A stretch of 64,000 nucleotides of DNA from Amphirosellinia nigrospora (taxonomy: Eukaryota > Ascomycota > Sordariomycetes > Xylariales > Xylariaceae): positions 8,467,569 to 8,531,568 of the forward strand of contig SCHM01000002.1 of assembly GCA_004123355.1 (NCBI GenBank), given 5' to 3'. The translations under genes and the position numbers were made by a program. The notes below the pieces were generated by a model, which was given only the letters and a program-made list of their open reading frames with translations, was not told the DNA's origin and did not search any database. Shown here piece after piece: positions 23,401-37,019 of this stretch. Every line of letters begins with the position of its first letter. The first letter of the stretch is position 1.

Positions 23401-25513
23401 ACGGATATCGGACTTTAAAATGATTGTAAAGTGAATTACCGACTAGCTGCCTAGTAGTGTAAGACGCTGAAGGGTATGCCCTCGTGGGAAAAACGAGGAG
23501 TTTCAGCTATTAAATTCTGCATTGATCATTCGTATAGTTTGCTAGTCAGACATGCGGGTCGGGACCATTTCTTAGTCAAAGAATTACTAAAGGGGCCAGT
23601 AAGATTGCTGAGAAACATACGTAACGTCTCAAGTCCAAGACTGAGGTCCTAATCGGTCAGCAGATCATTGGATAGTGGCGATATTCAATCTAGACCACCA
23701 AGATATCTTCAGCCGATGTCTGGTCGTGTTACCTAATAATAGCATAGAAGGTAGAACCTTCCATCCGCTGATTGACATAGAAACATAGGAATGTTGCTGA
23801 GGCAAAAACCAACGCAGTTGTAAAATTGATACGTGCCACAAGTGCTTTCGAAAGTCGGGGAAATATGACAGCCAATTCTCATGAGCCCGAGAAAACATCC
23901 CGGTCAACCATTTCACAAATACATAGAGGCTATAATTGTATTCGGATTGGGCGTCGGTGGTAGACTTATGCTAGACTTTCAGATGGGTATTGGACTATTT
24001 CCTCCAATATAGGGCCGTGAATGCTTAGCGAGGGCGTTGAGATAGAGGGCTAGAGAGCTATGTTAGTAACACAGATATGATTAGTACACGCCGAGGAATT
24101 ATGATATGGCCGAGGAAAAAACATTATTTACTACTCATCCTCTCCACGGTCACGCTTTTCTGGCGCATCCACGAAATAACAATGCTGGACTTCCTTTTAT
24201 CAGCTTTCCTTCTTGCACTTATCCTAGATGCCTGTTATAGCTTCGTTGATTCGATACTCCTCGTAGGTATATGCAAGCAGCTCTCTAATTTCAAAGAGGG
24301 TAATAAGGTTACATATTGACAGACCACAAGTAGTGTACGTGTAATGGCGGATGTTAGGTCACTAACAAAGAGGTTGGAGTGGGAAACTCGCCAACTTGCT
24401 CGTGTCTGTATTATCAGAAGTCCTACTTTAGGAATATTAGGAGTAGAAGACGCACAATATAACAATCGATTTCAACAAGAAGTACCTACTGGAGTCCAGT
24501 CTACAAGTGTAGATAAAGCTACCCAGGGTAGGTAGATATGCATATATCAGTCCCAGCCTCGGGCTGCATGTGTGTTTGCTCAGTCGGAACACAATGGACG
24601 GCACGGGAGTGGGGTAAGGTTCAATCTTGGAAATGTCCGCACCCATCCATACTTGTGGTTCAAGACAGCATCTTGTTGACACAGACGGGAGGACTTGAGT
24701 CCTGTGCATGTGTCTTCCAATGACGCTGGCAGGGCCATGTGGGTAGCTTCCCCAGGACCATGACATCCATTGATGTACTATGCCGGTGCAGGTAACTTAG
24801 GTAGGTGCGCAGGTACTGGTACATGCATGCTAGATGTGGTTGGCCTGCCCTTGAATTTAAAGGCAATTGCATCTGCCCTTCGCAGTAAGGGTGACTTCCT
24901 ACAGTCTGCCTCTGCGTGCAAAATCAGGGTCGGCTCAGCTTCAGATGCGTTTCATCCAACCTTTTAGCCCGTCTTCCATGTTTATGGCGTATTTGCGTTG
25001 TCGCCGAACCTAACTTCTATTTATTCCATCTACCTCTAAAAGCGCCTCCTGTCGCCCTGCCTACCCACCCCGCGCCAGGTACTGGAGACACTTTGTGCCA
25101 TACATACCACAGCGCATGCGCCTGCATCCTTATCCTCTATGACTGCAAGCATCTCTTGTTGCAAGACAACATCTCCCAGCATCCCAGCACAATTACAATC
25201 GAAACCCAACTCCATCTCCCACATTCTCTCCCGTCCGACTGTGTTGGTTCCTCTGCCTTGCGTCGCACGCTAATAGTTCGCTGCGAGGGATACCGGCACT
25301 GTTATCACGAATTATGATCCTTACAACTCGAGGCATAATATAAAATGCATCGTACTTTCGATTGTTCACGTGTCTACCTGACAGAGGCTGGACGGTTTGT
25401 TTTCTACTAACAGATCTTCGTTACCCGACTACCTACCCCCTATCACCTCCAGCAACACGATTGAGTAGTTACACCTAGAGCTCGATCTGGCCCTTCTATT
25501 TCAATAAGCCAAG
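20474..25513. other. 5-kb intergenic region; permease promoter with GATA motifs
   Basis: Divergent upstream region of the permease (minus) and the methyltransferase-like gene (plus). GATA words (ggatag at 20665-20670 and 20935-20940, gagatag at 20997-21003) lie within 550 bp of the permease. They could bind an AreA-type nitrogen regulator, which is plausible for a purine transporter but unproven; I found no clear TCGG-N6-CCGA purine-regulator site. The rest is AT-rich, with only short frames and no conserved protein. Confidence 0.4.
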
Positions 25514-27516
25514 ATGTTTGACGTCATATGGACTGATCCCAATGTTGAGCGAGTGGGACAGCGGATGCTGAGAAAAGAGCAAGAGGCAAAGGAAAAGGAA
25601 AAGAAAAAGGTTGGGAGCTATCGCCAGTCAGTTTCTACCACCAGCTCGTCTTCTAGCGAGCGGGCTTTCAATTTGTTCGGCTCCAAGAATAAGTGGAAGG
25701 GCGCAACACCGTCTGGAGGAAAGTCGAATTCAAGCGCTCATACAAGAAGAACCGGAAAGCGAGCATGTGAAGGCTCACCGAAGTTCGATACACGGCGTCA
25801 AGGCTGCGCTCACTAACCAAAATGAACACGACATTTCGCCTAAACCTTCCAGCGGCCCTTTCTTAGCAGACCAACCCCCTAAGCAGGACGAAAAACGGCC
25901 ACCGTCGCCGCGAGGTAAGTGTCAGACTCATAAACACATGGATCAAGTTTCTGATTGATAGGAATGCTAGACTCTGTCTTCTCTAGATGGGCACACCAAG
26001 CAGCTGTAGCAACTGATGTTTTAGACAAGATGGTGTCTAACGACATCGTCTCAGAAACCAACACAGAATCCTATATACAAGAACTCGACCCATCCTCTTG
26101 CATCATACAAATTATCGAAAAGGAAGTCTGGCCACGTACCGAGGCAGACATCGATCAAGAGGTGATAGAAACTCACATTTCATCTGATGCAGCCAAAACT
26201 CAGACACCATCTTTGGCAGAAGTCGCTGAAGATGCGTAAGTTGATCTTATTGCAACTTCAAAATTTATAATTGTTAACATATTACAGAACATTCAACACA
26301 TGCGAAGACCATGAACCCCTTCCACCTCCTTATATATGTCCCCAAACCCCACCGCCAATGGATTATCGGCCTCATGAGGCCTTGTCTTCCCCGAGGCATC
26401 AAAATTATGATCGCTTAGCAAACCCAGATGCATGGAAGCCTCCACACGAGTGGGACTGTACTCCAACAAAGCAAGCCGCTACGACTACCATCAATGAACG
26501 CCTACAAGTGTCGCCTACTAGCCAAGACAGGAATACCGCCATGTTTCCAGCTTTTACAGCCTTACAGCGAGAGTGCCGTATGATGGCCGCAGCCAGTCAA
26601 GAACTAATGCTAGCAAATCTCACGTTAAGCATCGGAAAGTCTCCAGATGCAACAGTATATAAAGAGTTTGAGATGACTAAAAAACGTTGGATGTTATCGG
26701 TAATGCATCAGCATGGCGGTTACGCACACTTAATCGAATCAGAGGGGCTCCCGAATAGTCCTAATACACCTCATCGTAATAGAATTTTGGCGCTCTATGA
26801 GACACCTAGTGAGTCACCACTGATCTAATGTATGGGAAAGGCGACTAATTTATATACAGCCACGGCTTCGTTTCTCGCAGCTCTCTACCCGGAAGTCCCG
26901 ATGACTCACTTGTCGCCGAACCCTCTATCGCCCGACTTATTCCCAGTATCCAGCCGCTAGTAGTGCCCTCGGTCTCGATTTCAGCTGGTTCACGGGCTCT
27001 TCGCCCCTAGTATATTCCACAGTAACTTGCTTGTCAATGCCCGCCCTATTTCCTTCGACGGACATACCACCCTTCCTCCGCCATATCAACCGATGTCTAG
27101 CACCAGGAGGTGCCCTACACTTGACGCTTATTGATCCACAGCCTGTGTCAACATCGATGGGTCCAAAACTAAGACACTGGCTGTTTACATACCTCCTGAT
27201 CAACTTAGAACAAGCATTCCGCACTACGTGGCCTAGCAAGACCTTCCCAACTTGGCTAGCACACGGAAACCTTCGGGGCAAAGGGAGTACCATTGCGACC
27301 ATAACAGTCCCGGCAATCTACGAAGGTCCCCATGAAATGGACATGAAAGCAAGGCTACGTTGTGTGACGAGCAGATTGCTATGGCAAGAAGTATGGGGCA
27401 GGTTTGTCGGCGCCTCAACGTGGTGGTGGGAGGATGAAGAGATAGTGCAGGAGTGCGTTGAGTTGGGTACTCACTGGCAGTACTCTCACATTATCGCAGT
27501 GAAGGGAGATCGCTGA
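25514..27516 (+). CDS. Class I SAM-dependent methyltransferase-like fungal protein, frame-disrupted
   Basis: Four exons: 25514-25914, 25962-26235, 26288-26808 and 26860-27516; introns 47-52 bp. The N-terminus MFDVIWTDPN followed by a Lys/Glu-rich helix matches a recurrent fungal family. The C-terminal part has the methyltransferase core: ALFPSTDIPPFLRHINRCLA, PGGALHLTLIDPQPV, LINLEQAF, LLWQEVWGRFV and TWWWEDEEIVQECVELG. The post-motif PGG-LHLTLIDP strand and the WWWED segment are diagnostic. A classic GxGxG motif is not obvious. Breaks: an extra base near 25735-25745, and a missing C at 26942-26944 and at 27004-27007. Corrected CDS: 1854 nt, 617 aa. Substrate unknown; this is not LaeA itself, though the fold is the same. 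Confidence 0.78.
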
Positions 27517-30500
27517 TGGGTGTCTCAGATCTAACTTTGAGCGAGCGTGTGATCTGACAGCTCCTTGGCCTTCATTAAGCGGTGACCGAGGGGTTGCTAC
27601 CTCGTACTTCTCTCTACATCGGCGTTCAGGACGGATTGCACTAGGAGTACTTCACCATAGCATGACGCTCTATACCCCACTCGAATCTAGTGATATGTGG
27701 CTAGTTTCGGCCTTAAGATTTGCTTCTACTTGTTTCGGTTTCCTATTTTCGACTTTAAGATAGTTGCGCTCGGTGGCGAACTACTCAATGAAGATTCACG
27801 GTTTCCGGGGACGCTTAATTCGGCTAGTATTTACCTGGAGAGGTAATTTAATCAGAGTCGCTTCGTTGAATGACTGGTTTGTGATTGCCTTATACTGGCC
27901 ATTGATAATTGTACACTGTGAGAACTTTATCCGTGGTCTGGCAATTTGGTCAATATTGATGAGTTCATGCAAGGTAATTCGTCCGAACCTCAAATTCAGC
28001 CTTACATGTAAGGTGGCTAGTTGTTGATCCATCTTTTTTCTTTCTTTTCATCTACCCCGACTTATTCTCGTCCCTAGATCATGTCGTGGTGTCAGTCACG
28101 TGAATGTCAGCAAGGGACAACATCGAGGTATAATAGCAATGTACCCAGATTCGAGTTTATCTGCGCATCTTAGACATTGCGGCGCTTTTTCTTGCTTGGC
28201 ATCTAATTTCTATTGTTTCTGTTGGAACTTTAAATGGTTACAGTCTAGTGATTTGCCCTCAATGTTAATTTTTTCAACCCTCAGACGTTCTATACAGTCT
28301 CTACACAAACCCTATAAAAGATGCTACGAGGTGCTATGCGCGTCCAGATTCCTAAGACATATTACAAGCAGGGAAATTATACCAGAGCTGTAGGCCAGCT
28401 AATAGGGCCGGTGAGCGGATTGTGTTCCGAGAGAAAGGTCGATGCGTGATACTAATTTTGTTTGTTATGACTAGTAGTGAAAATTAGAATGTTTGTCTCT
28501 TGATAGGTAATCGTAATTACCTACCTGTAGGTTAAGTAGTTGTTACACATGAACTGACTCGTTGAACATTGTACCTACTTAGGTACTACATACATATAAG
28601 AGACAAACGTCCCTGCAGCGAACGCCTTTGGTAAATGAATGGTAGCAGTGCGCTGGAAGCTGCGCGGTACAGGCCTATCCTTGCACCCAAGTATATGCAC
28701 TTTGCTACTCCCTCGATTCGAAAAACAATAGTCAGTGTAATTCCGTTGCTCCAATCACCTGCCGGCTTAGATTACCATCGTGACCTAGGCGATCTAATAG
28801 AGATGTTAGGGGCCCCGTGCTTGTGGTAGGCAATAGACATTTGCCGTTGCACAAACGACTCTAAAACTAGGTATCTCCATGATCGCTATCTGACTATAAA
28901 CAACAGCCTTATGACAAAGGGGAGAGAGAGCCCACAGATGGTCAGATAGTGCGGGCCCAAGCGATCATAATCGTACTATACGGGGAACGCGGTGGGCGCA
29001 TCCCGTCTGCTCCCTTGCAACCTACCTAATGCATGTTTCATTTCTACCCGTTAACGATAAAGGAACACTGTATATTGTAAATGACCAGTTGCTTGCAATG
29101 TGGGATGAACTAGTCATGAGTTTGCCAAACTAGCCCCCTGCGCCAGATTCTGGGGTTGACAGGGGATTGCTAGGTGGGTTAGATAGACTAAGTCATTGTT
29201 CCCCGCACCCCTCCCCACCTAGCATCTTTGATCGTCGGCTCGCTTCCCATTGAGACTCTTCGGAAGGATTGATCTTCGGTTTATTCGGCGGCGGAAACGC
29301 CAGAGTCGTTTTGAAGTAGACGACGGAACAGCCGCTTAGGTAGCTACACCACACCCATACCTTTTCACCTACCTATGCGGTTAGAACGCTAGTTCGTTAC
29401 ACTGATCTAGCACGTTTTGCCACATTGGAACCACGGTGTCGGGAGTTTTATAGGGAGTTCGACATCTATAGCTACTTAAGCCCCTTGCGCCTGGATCCAT
29501 GTCGTGATCTCCCGTCAATAGGAGTATATGCACCCCTCTGCTGCATGGGAACAACAAACGACAAACCCGCAGCTGTAAGTACCTTATATTCTAATTAGTG
29601 GTGATTGACACGGAAGAAAAGAATTCTACTTGCCACAGCGCACTTATCACTTTTAAGCTCCTCTAGGTAGGTACATACACGTACGGCTAGATTACGGCTA
29701 TACCTGCTAGCATGGCACGCGAAATACACGTGTATAGTAGTATAGCTCTCCATTAGTCTACAGTAGTGTCTATTAGTACATAGTATTACCTTTCTATACC
29801 TATTCTAATGTGCAGTGTTTTTCTTCGGTCGTTTTCCTCCACTAGTGGGACCGGTGAGCATCCCATCACATTAGTAGTCCATTGGTCCGAGCGTGTATCT
29901 ACTGTCTTGGTATTCGTTCATATATGGGCACTCTACTGTGTTTAGACATCCGGAGCTCTCATGCGGGTGTGGGTGACTAGCGCGGAAACTTTCACACAGA
30001 AAAAAGCACGAATAGCGGCCGTAGCAACCAACGACCCGGTCGAAATTTCATACAGAGAATGCAACCACCCGACGATGCAGGTACATACGTACATGCATTC
30101 TTATACCTACTGCTCACACCTTCGGTCCTACCTAAGTCAGTCCACGCTGCACATAGTGCGACTCGCTACCGGTCCTTTTTTCCCCACCCTTATGCAAGGG
30201 GCCGTGCTTACACATGATAGGCTCGGCCATGATTTCCACAATCGGATCATGGAAGAATTTTTTCGATTCAAAGATCTGGGTATACTGCGGTTTTAATATC
30301 TAAGTAGTGTATAGACACGGGGGGAATAACACCTTTTTTTTTTCAAGTTACGTGATGAAAAGAACCTGATGAATGCGCCGGGGTATACCATAATTGCCAC
30401 CCGTTCCCCCCCTTTTCCCCGAAGAAAGTAACCGTCCGTATCATACATGTCCCATTAGATTAATGCGATTGCGAATTGTAGCAAATAGGATTTTGGCTCG

Positions 30501-30579
30501 TCTGGCTAAAAGCGTGGAAAGTGTTGTCATTATATAGAGCGGAATTATGTAGCGTAGACGGCCCAAGGCAGCGACAATC
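27517..30579. other. Intergenic between two convergent genes, no gene seen
   Basis: Three kilobases of AT-rich sequence between the 3' ends of the methyltransferase-like gene and the GPCR gene. There are only short, unconserved frames. TAGGTAGG/CCTACCTA words recur (for example around 28510-28590 and 29335-29375). Nothing else is supported. Confidence 0.5.
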
Positions 30580-32005
30580 TCATGTTATTGTAGAACTGTG
30601 ACTTCTCGAGGATTTCGGCATCGGTATCGCATTTCCAGCGAGCTCTGTCATGCTATCCGTATCTTCGCCTTTATGATTCCGAGACCTGAGGGTGAAGGAA
30701 AGGTTGCGCTGGTCTTTGGGCGGCCCGGCAGATGGAGCGCCATGCCTCGTCTTATGTAGAAGTTCCGAGAAGAATAACTTGACCGCGGTCCAGGATGTGA
30801 CAGCATAGATGACGGCATTCCAAAATCCTTGTAGAGGAAGTACAATCGCACTCAGAATCTCCAATGCCACCACGGTTTCGCCCCCATGGACGACACTATA
30901 CACTCTATTTGCCGACGATGGAAGCCAGGTTACGGCGAGGGCGGTGAAGAAAAGGAGGGCACATTTTGTATAGGCCCAAGCTGCGCTATTGAGATCGTGG
31001 TTCTTCCTCCGCTTCGCCTTGGCCTGAGCCGGAGTGTCTGTGCTGCTTGGGACGGGGGGAGGCTGGCGCGGCTCACGCTCGGAAGACGACGAAATCGTGA
31101 TCGAGTAGGCAGCCGACGCCTTCGATTCATGGGTAGACCTTGAATTGGGTTCCTGAAGGGTGTGGGCGTCAACCTTCGGCTGAGTCGCCGATTCGGATGT
31201 GACGCTAATCTCGGTAGTCTTCACCGGGTAAGCATCTTCCAACTTGAACATCTCAACGTCGGTACCGCCACCAACACTACTACTGTCGAGTTTCCGTAGC
31301 TGTCTACGTTTCCTGTAAATTTCGCCGCCCGCTCGAATATAGATGAAAAACGTAGCTATGAGCACGACCCTGTGGAAAGTCAATACAGTGATGGACTGGC
31401 TACATAATAGATGAACCACTTACCAGATTGGTCCGTAGAAAGTAGCGATTCTTAGAATATCCCATTGACTGTCTACCCAGCACCACAGAATCGCATCGCC
31501 GTAGATTCTCCCCTTTTCCTTAGTAGATATGAAGATATAGGCCAGCGCTGGGGAAACGGGACCCATAGCAGACCAAGAGATACCACTTTTCTATCCTTTT
31601 AAGCTTCGCGGCGTCGAACTTCCAGTAGAACGTAAGATAGACATTGAAGGCCATGGCAAGAGCCCATAGCGCATCTGATGGCAAGAACCTGTCGCATATT
31701 GCATTAGACGTGAAGAAACTTGAAACAGCGGCCAGCTCACTGTTGGATTAAGAATGCTTGTAGCTGGCACCCGACAGAATTCTGTTTCTCGACATAGGCG
31801 CGAGCGATAAGCGTCCCGACGTTGACCAACATGTTACCGAAAGATGCATAAAACATGAGGCGGTTGATAGGCTTACGAAAGGCACTAGAGCCTAAGAAGG
31901 TGAATATGACGAACAGACATCCTATCAGAGAGAAGACGGATCCGACTCGTTCGATAATGCTGATGGCATGTAGTACGCCCGGGGCGGTACTGTCCTACTC
32001 TCCAT
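30580..32005 (-). CDS. cAMP-receptor-like seven-transmembrane GPCR, frame-disrupted
   Basis: Three exons: 31741-32005, 31424-31688 and 30580-31369; introns 52 and 54 bp. Seven helices are recognisable, from GSVFSLIGCLFVIFTFLG (TM1) with the loop FRKPINRLMFYASFGNMLVN, through ALWALAMAFNVYLTFYWKF and WDILRIATFYGPIWVVLIAT, to TKCALLFFTALAVTWLPSSA and LQGFWNAVIYAVTSW (TM7). The RKPINR loop and NAVIY motif are typical of fungal cAMP-receptor-like (GprH-type) receptors. These are thought to couple to heterotrimeric G proteins in carbon or developmental sensing. The third intracellular loop is long (about 130 residues, Ser/Pro/Lys-rich). One base appears missing at 31994-31995 near the start and one extra at 31562-31564. 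Corrected CDS: 1320 nt, 439 aa. The ATG at 32005 is tentative. Confidence 0.85.
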
Positions 32006-35000
32006 GACGAAGCGTTCTTTGGCGGAGGAAGTAGACTGGCTGCAAACGAAACGCCCTGGGATGTGAAATGTACTAGACGGGTACTGTTATGTGGTCGACT
32101 TTAACAACAACAACACCTGCATTGTCCTTCTAATCGAAAATACACTCGAGATTCAACCGCGGCCCGCGACGGGATGGGAAGTTAATGATGGACGGGTAAG
32201 TTCGGGAAATGGCGGTGATCACACGATGTGTAGGCTCATCCAATATTTATGCCGTTGAGAATATATCCAATTAGTTGGTCAATAGTTGAATAACAGCTTT
32301 TTGGTTTAAAAGAACGTGGCATAAGGGGTTGGTTGATTGAGGTCCCATGCTAAAGTGCCTCTGGCAAATATCCGTGGCAACGACCGGAACCAACGCCGAT
32401 GACGACGACGACGAATAAGATATGTTGATATACGCCCGCAAAAATGCAGCGAGCCCTAAGCCTGAGAAGGTGAAGCAGCGGTTACTCTGACTCGCGTCGC
32501 TGGTTGTTGTATATACCAGAAAGTGCCAGGCGGGTGGGTGAGCTGCAGAGGCGACCAGCGGCTGACTTAGACCAGAGCCAACATCTAGGTACCGCACGCG
32601 CGCAAGGGGAGCGGGAGTGGGAGTGGGTAACGGTGCTTAGGAGAGGCGTAGAATAGTCTAAGCACTTGATCTAGAACCAGTCAAACCTACCTGACTGGGT
32701 ATATCTAATGTGTAAATGAACAATATGACATCTGTACAGCACGGACGAGAGCCATCTCCTCGAGACGCTTTGGAAACAAGCTTTCCGTATAAGACGTAAC
32801 ACGTCACGGCAAGTAGGCATTCTGAATGCATACCTTAGGTAGGTAGTTCGATGTGGCATACAATACCTATACCGTGGGGAGGGTTTGTGCATTGACCCGA
32901 CCCTACCCTCGCCCTCTCGCTCGAGAGGCGAATCATGGTGCTGTTTCCAGAGTCAGATTGGTGGTTGCTAGTTGGCGAAGATCCCCGGATTTCCATACCA
33001 ACCAGAATGAGCAAAGGAACAAAACGTGAGAAAGTACAACGAACTAGTACTAGTTTAGGATAGCCCAGCCGAACCTAGTGTAGCTCTTCACGTTCCAATG
33101 CAACCTAAGACGCAACGGAGTCCCTACGCGTCACATCAAATGCGGTTAATTCGATGGAACCTTGACCATGATCAGGATACCTACCGGCAGGATACCGATA
33201 CCCGACCCCTATGCTTAACACATGGCCATTAAGCATGCGGGGAAGTAGTCGCTCAGCTAGGTAAGTACCTACATTACCGATCGATCAAAGGACTATACCT
33301 CCCTCTGCGGAGGGCTCCGGATTTCAAGTCATCGATACCGACTAACCTCGACTACAACTTAATCTTAGTCCACGCTTTACAATACGACAAAATCTGCTAT
33401 AACCGGCGTACTCGCCCTCCAACAAACCCCGATGTCTGTATATGTAGTGTAAGATTGATCCCTCTTTCTTTCTCTACATTAGGCAGTTCAGTCAGCTCTA
33501 AGCCACATGCAGTGTTCCCAGCAGCTTATTCTTGTGCACGGGCAATAGAAACAGCGTCTTAGCTGATTTCAAATCCGTAGCTAGGTCTAGCCCGCCAGCG
33601 TCGTGTCCGTGCGGCGACCTCACCGTCCCGGGCTTACGGGTTTCATTGGGCACTACACCAGAGCTACCAAGAAACCCAGACCTCAGCGCTGCAGGGAAAA
33701 ATGAGCTGCATAACATGACTTCCTGGGCTCCGGGCCATCGCCGTACCACGGAACACACCGTAGAGGGACCCTCCCGTGATAGAGACCCTGAGAAAGAAGG
33801 TCAAGGGTGCTGTTGTTACTTCGACATTGACGCAGGATCCTCGGGCCAGGCACCGGGGTTAGACACCTGTCGTGTGTGAGGATGAGATCTGACGTGTTAC
33901 AGGGCGCCCTTCTACTACTCGCCTACCTCCCATTTTCTATTTCTACCAGTCGAAGAATTGTTACAGACGAGAAGTAGTAATCGGTCCCGATGTCTCCGGC
34001 GCCCGTGTTGTGCTATTTTAATAGGGGTGAGTGCCGTAATACGATGTCTCTTATCTAAGATTGAATGACGTGAGAAAAAGGATGAACATGAGTTTAGGAC
34101 TTGGAAGTAAAGGATGGATACCTTATTACGAAGAGTACACGTCATAAATGAGTACCAATCTCGCTAGCTGTTCCCCTCGTCACCTCGTCTGTCTCTACCT
34201 ATATTAAGAGAAAGGCTCGTCTAACTACAAGTACTCGGGCCGGTGACCTGTGCACCGCGCGACCGTGCTCCGTCGGAGCTTTCTATCATGGACAGGACCG
34301 ATACCTGCGTTACGTTAGAGTATATTTACTTACTAATTAGCAAATAGACATCGCATTAGATGGATAAGTTGTATGGCTCTAATTGGCTGGGTTGTACATG
34401 TTCCCATAGCACCCTACTCAGCCGCCTCAGTCATCTTCTTCGCATGTCTGCGTTGATAAATATATTCGAGCAGTATAGCACATTCATTGCTACTATGTCT
34501 CTGAATCTTATGAGTAATGCTATATCGCAGATTTCTTCGCCATCCACAGTACCTCTGTATCTCAGGTTGCGTATCTGAATAACAAAATGCCACACAAACC
34601 ATTCATCACCTTCCAATTCAATGTATAGAAGGTAAACTATTGCATCTGTTTCAGGGGGTTATACGCGCTGAAAATCTGATCTGATGCTCTGATGCGGGCC
34701 GCGTAGCTCATCTAGGTTCAAGCACACGTTTGACCCCAGTTGATCACCATGTCTTATGCATGAACACAATGTTGTATTCGGGCGAACGGGTTAAGCTTTC
34801 GAGGCAAACACACTCGGTTTTCCTTGATGCTTTACACAAGGGAAAATAATAGTACCGCCAGATAAACGTATTCGCTGAGTTCTGGCCTTTTTTCATTCCA
34901 AACAATTGGTGTCGGTGAATTTCCAACATTATGCGCAAGAGAATATAGCAAGAATCCCTGTAAATGAATAGCTCACGAGTCTGTCGTACAGTCTAGTTAT

Positions 35001-36469
35001 TACATTTTCCACTGCAAGTTCATGATGAATGAGCTATAGGATTTCCTAAAGTTATATATTAGAACGTAGGTATATAGACTCATGGGCTCTCGAACACAAT
35101 CCACACAAATTAGGTAGGTGCCACTGCATTTACCTCGTACGAGTGAAATTGTAGGTCTGATACAGCCAAGACGAGAATGTCAAACACGCATCCAACACGT
35201 CCGCGGGTCAACACGGTGTCTATATACAGTACGTCTTCCTAAAATACAATTAAGCACTAAAGTTTTCCGCATAACCAGATTCGCATTCCTTTCAATGAGA
35301 TCTAAGTATATCGTTATTGCTATGAACTGATGACAAAGATTCGTTTTGGATATAAAGCTTACCTGGTCAAAACCCGACATGCATAGCCTCTTTTTCATGT
35401 AATCTCGGCTGTCCTAGACAAAAGTAGTAACTAAGAATATGTGAGATATCTTTGAGATTTCTCAAGTTTACTACTATACATCGTGCTACACATATAGAGA
35501 CGATGGAGAATTCTAAGACTATCCGACAGCCATCGAGCAAATTGCTATAATCGGAAAGTCTCAAATGGTAAACCACAAGTATACGAACGTCACTCATGCA
35601 AAACATATGTCATTGCCGAATAGTAGCAAATGGAGGCTTTTCCGCGTCTGACTAGCCATCAGCACTTGATTAGCGGCCTCATCAAATTATCCAGAGTTCT
35701 TATATTAAAAAAAACCGGTAGATTTGCATAACTTATATCGAGATGTACCACGCAAGGTTAACTTTAAGTTTGAGTCTACACCGCCTGGCCCAGGACCGTA
35801 GATTACTTTCTTTCTCATGCTGAACTCGTCCTTGTCCATGTAGATTACTAAAAGTGCCGTAGGCCCATGACTCTCGTACATTTTAGCTTTTTGACGCTGT
35901 TAGTCGACCGAAATCGTTAAACACTTACCATGGATAAGTGGAATTATCACTGTACCACATAATTGATGTGACAAGGGCCTGTGTTCGACAGTTTAGAAAT
36001 TGCAGTTCAATTTAACTGAGAATCTCTTTGAGGTTTCCAGGGCTCTAGTTCCCTAATTCCGACTCGAATGTAACCTCGCCCATGCCCTCAAGTTATAGAC
36101 GAATTTCAGGACCTTTTCTACTCGCAGGCCTCCGAGGGTATAACTCCTCGAGAAGGATCGAGGTTATTCCAACTGATACTATTCTGTCATCATGCTTATC
36201 TCTCAGCCCACGATGATAATCAGAATGTAATCGGTCTCCAGGACTCTCCAGGACTCTGTGTAGCTCCTGTAGCTATGTCCTGTAGCTAGTCCGTGTGACA
36301 GCTAACCAAGTGTTTGACCTGACTACGTTCTATCTTTTGGTGCTGTCATGGTTATAGTGATGCAGTTTTGTTCCATGACAGGAATAAATCGCTACCCAAT
36401 CCACGGAATTATCTACCTACCTACCTAGCTCTGGGTGTTGTCTATGGTGACTACGGCTGTCACCTCTAG
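32006..36469. other. AT-rich gene-poor region
   Basis: About 4.5 kb upstream of the GPCR with no recognisable gene. A GC-richer island at 33540-33880 has open frames on both strands but no conserved sequence. Short direct repeats (tccaggactc x2, ctgtagcta x2-3) occur at 36237-36290. It may be old degenerate transposon or gene debris, but I cannot identify any element. Confidence 0.45.
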
Positions 36470-36912
36470 GTGTTCAGGCGGCACCCCATCCAGCCAGGTA
36501 ACGAAGTTCAAAAAGTTGTCCACCACCTTTCCAGAATTGCGCCGGATCGGCAGCCGTCTGAGTCAAAGGTATACCTAGAAGTAAAGAAGAAGCTTGAAAG
36601 TATCGCCACGCATCGTCTCGAGACAAAACTCAAGGTAGTCGACGCCCAATTAAACATCCCCTCGCGAGAGGAGATCGAAGCGCTACGCATGGTTTTGGTA
36701 CTCTACAGGATATATTGAGTATCTTCTCACGAAAACGGGATTAGTCTGGTTAGTAATCCCAGAGCCGCATACAAAGGTACCAGAATACTGGTTCCAGGAT
36801 TTGAAGATGAGAACTACTAGTAGTAAGCCCGTCACGGAATCTGCGGCGGAGACGGACCAACCGCTTACCACCACAACGATGCTGTTGTTGTACTGTCAAG
36901 CGACGGGATAAA
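36470..36912 (+). pseudogene. Orphan coding remnant, function unknown
   Basis: Two adjacent open segments in different frames look like real protein. The first (36470-36718, no ATG start) carries SRIAPDRQPSESKVYLEVKK and LETKLKVVDAQLNIPSREEI. The second (about 36708-36912) carries GYIEYLLTKTGLVWLVIPEP and KVPEYWFQDLK, ending at TAA. The junction could be an indel or intron. No upstream exon is evident and I do not recognise the family. It is probably a relic or a fragment of a lineage-specific gene in otherwise non-coding AT-rich DNA. Confidence 0.35.
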
Positions 36913-37019
36913 TTTAGGCGGCTTGTTTCTGGCAATATCTATCCTCTTGGTAGAGAGACACGAAAGGACAATAAGGAAAAGGAAAATAAACAAAGGAAAA
37001 AATGGTAAAATAAAATGAT

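Noticed and set aside
24077-24319. Hydrophobic 80-codon frame resembling a small membrane protein
   Set aside because: AT-rich context, no family resemblance, no intron or promoter evidence.
33498-33879. Overlapping frames on both strands in a GC-richer island
   Set aside because: No conserved motif in either; left as unexplained composition change.
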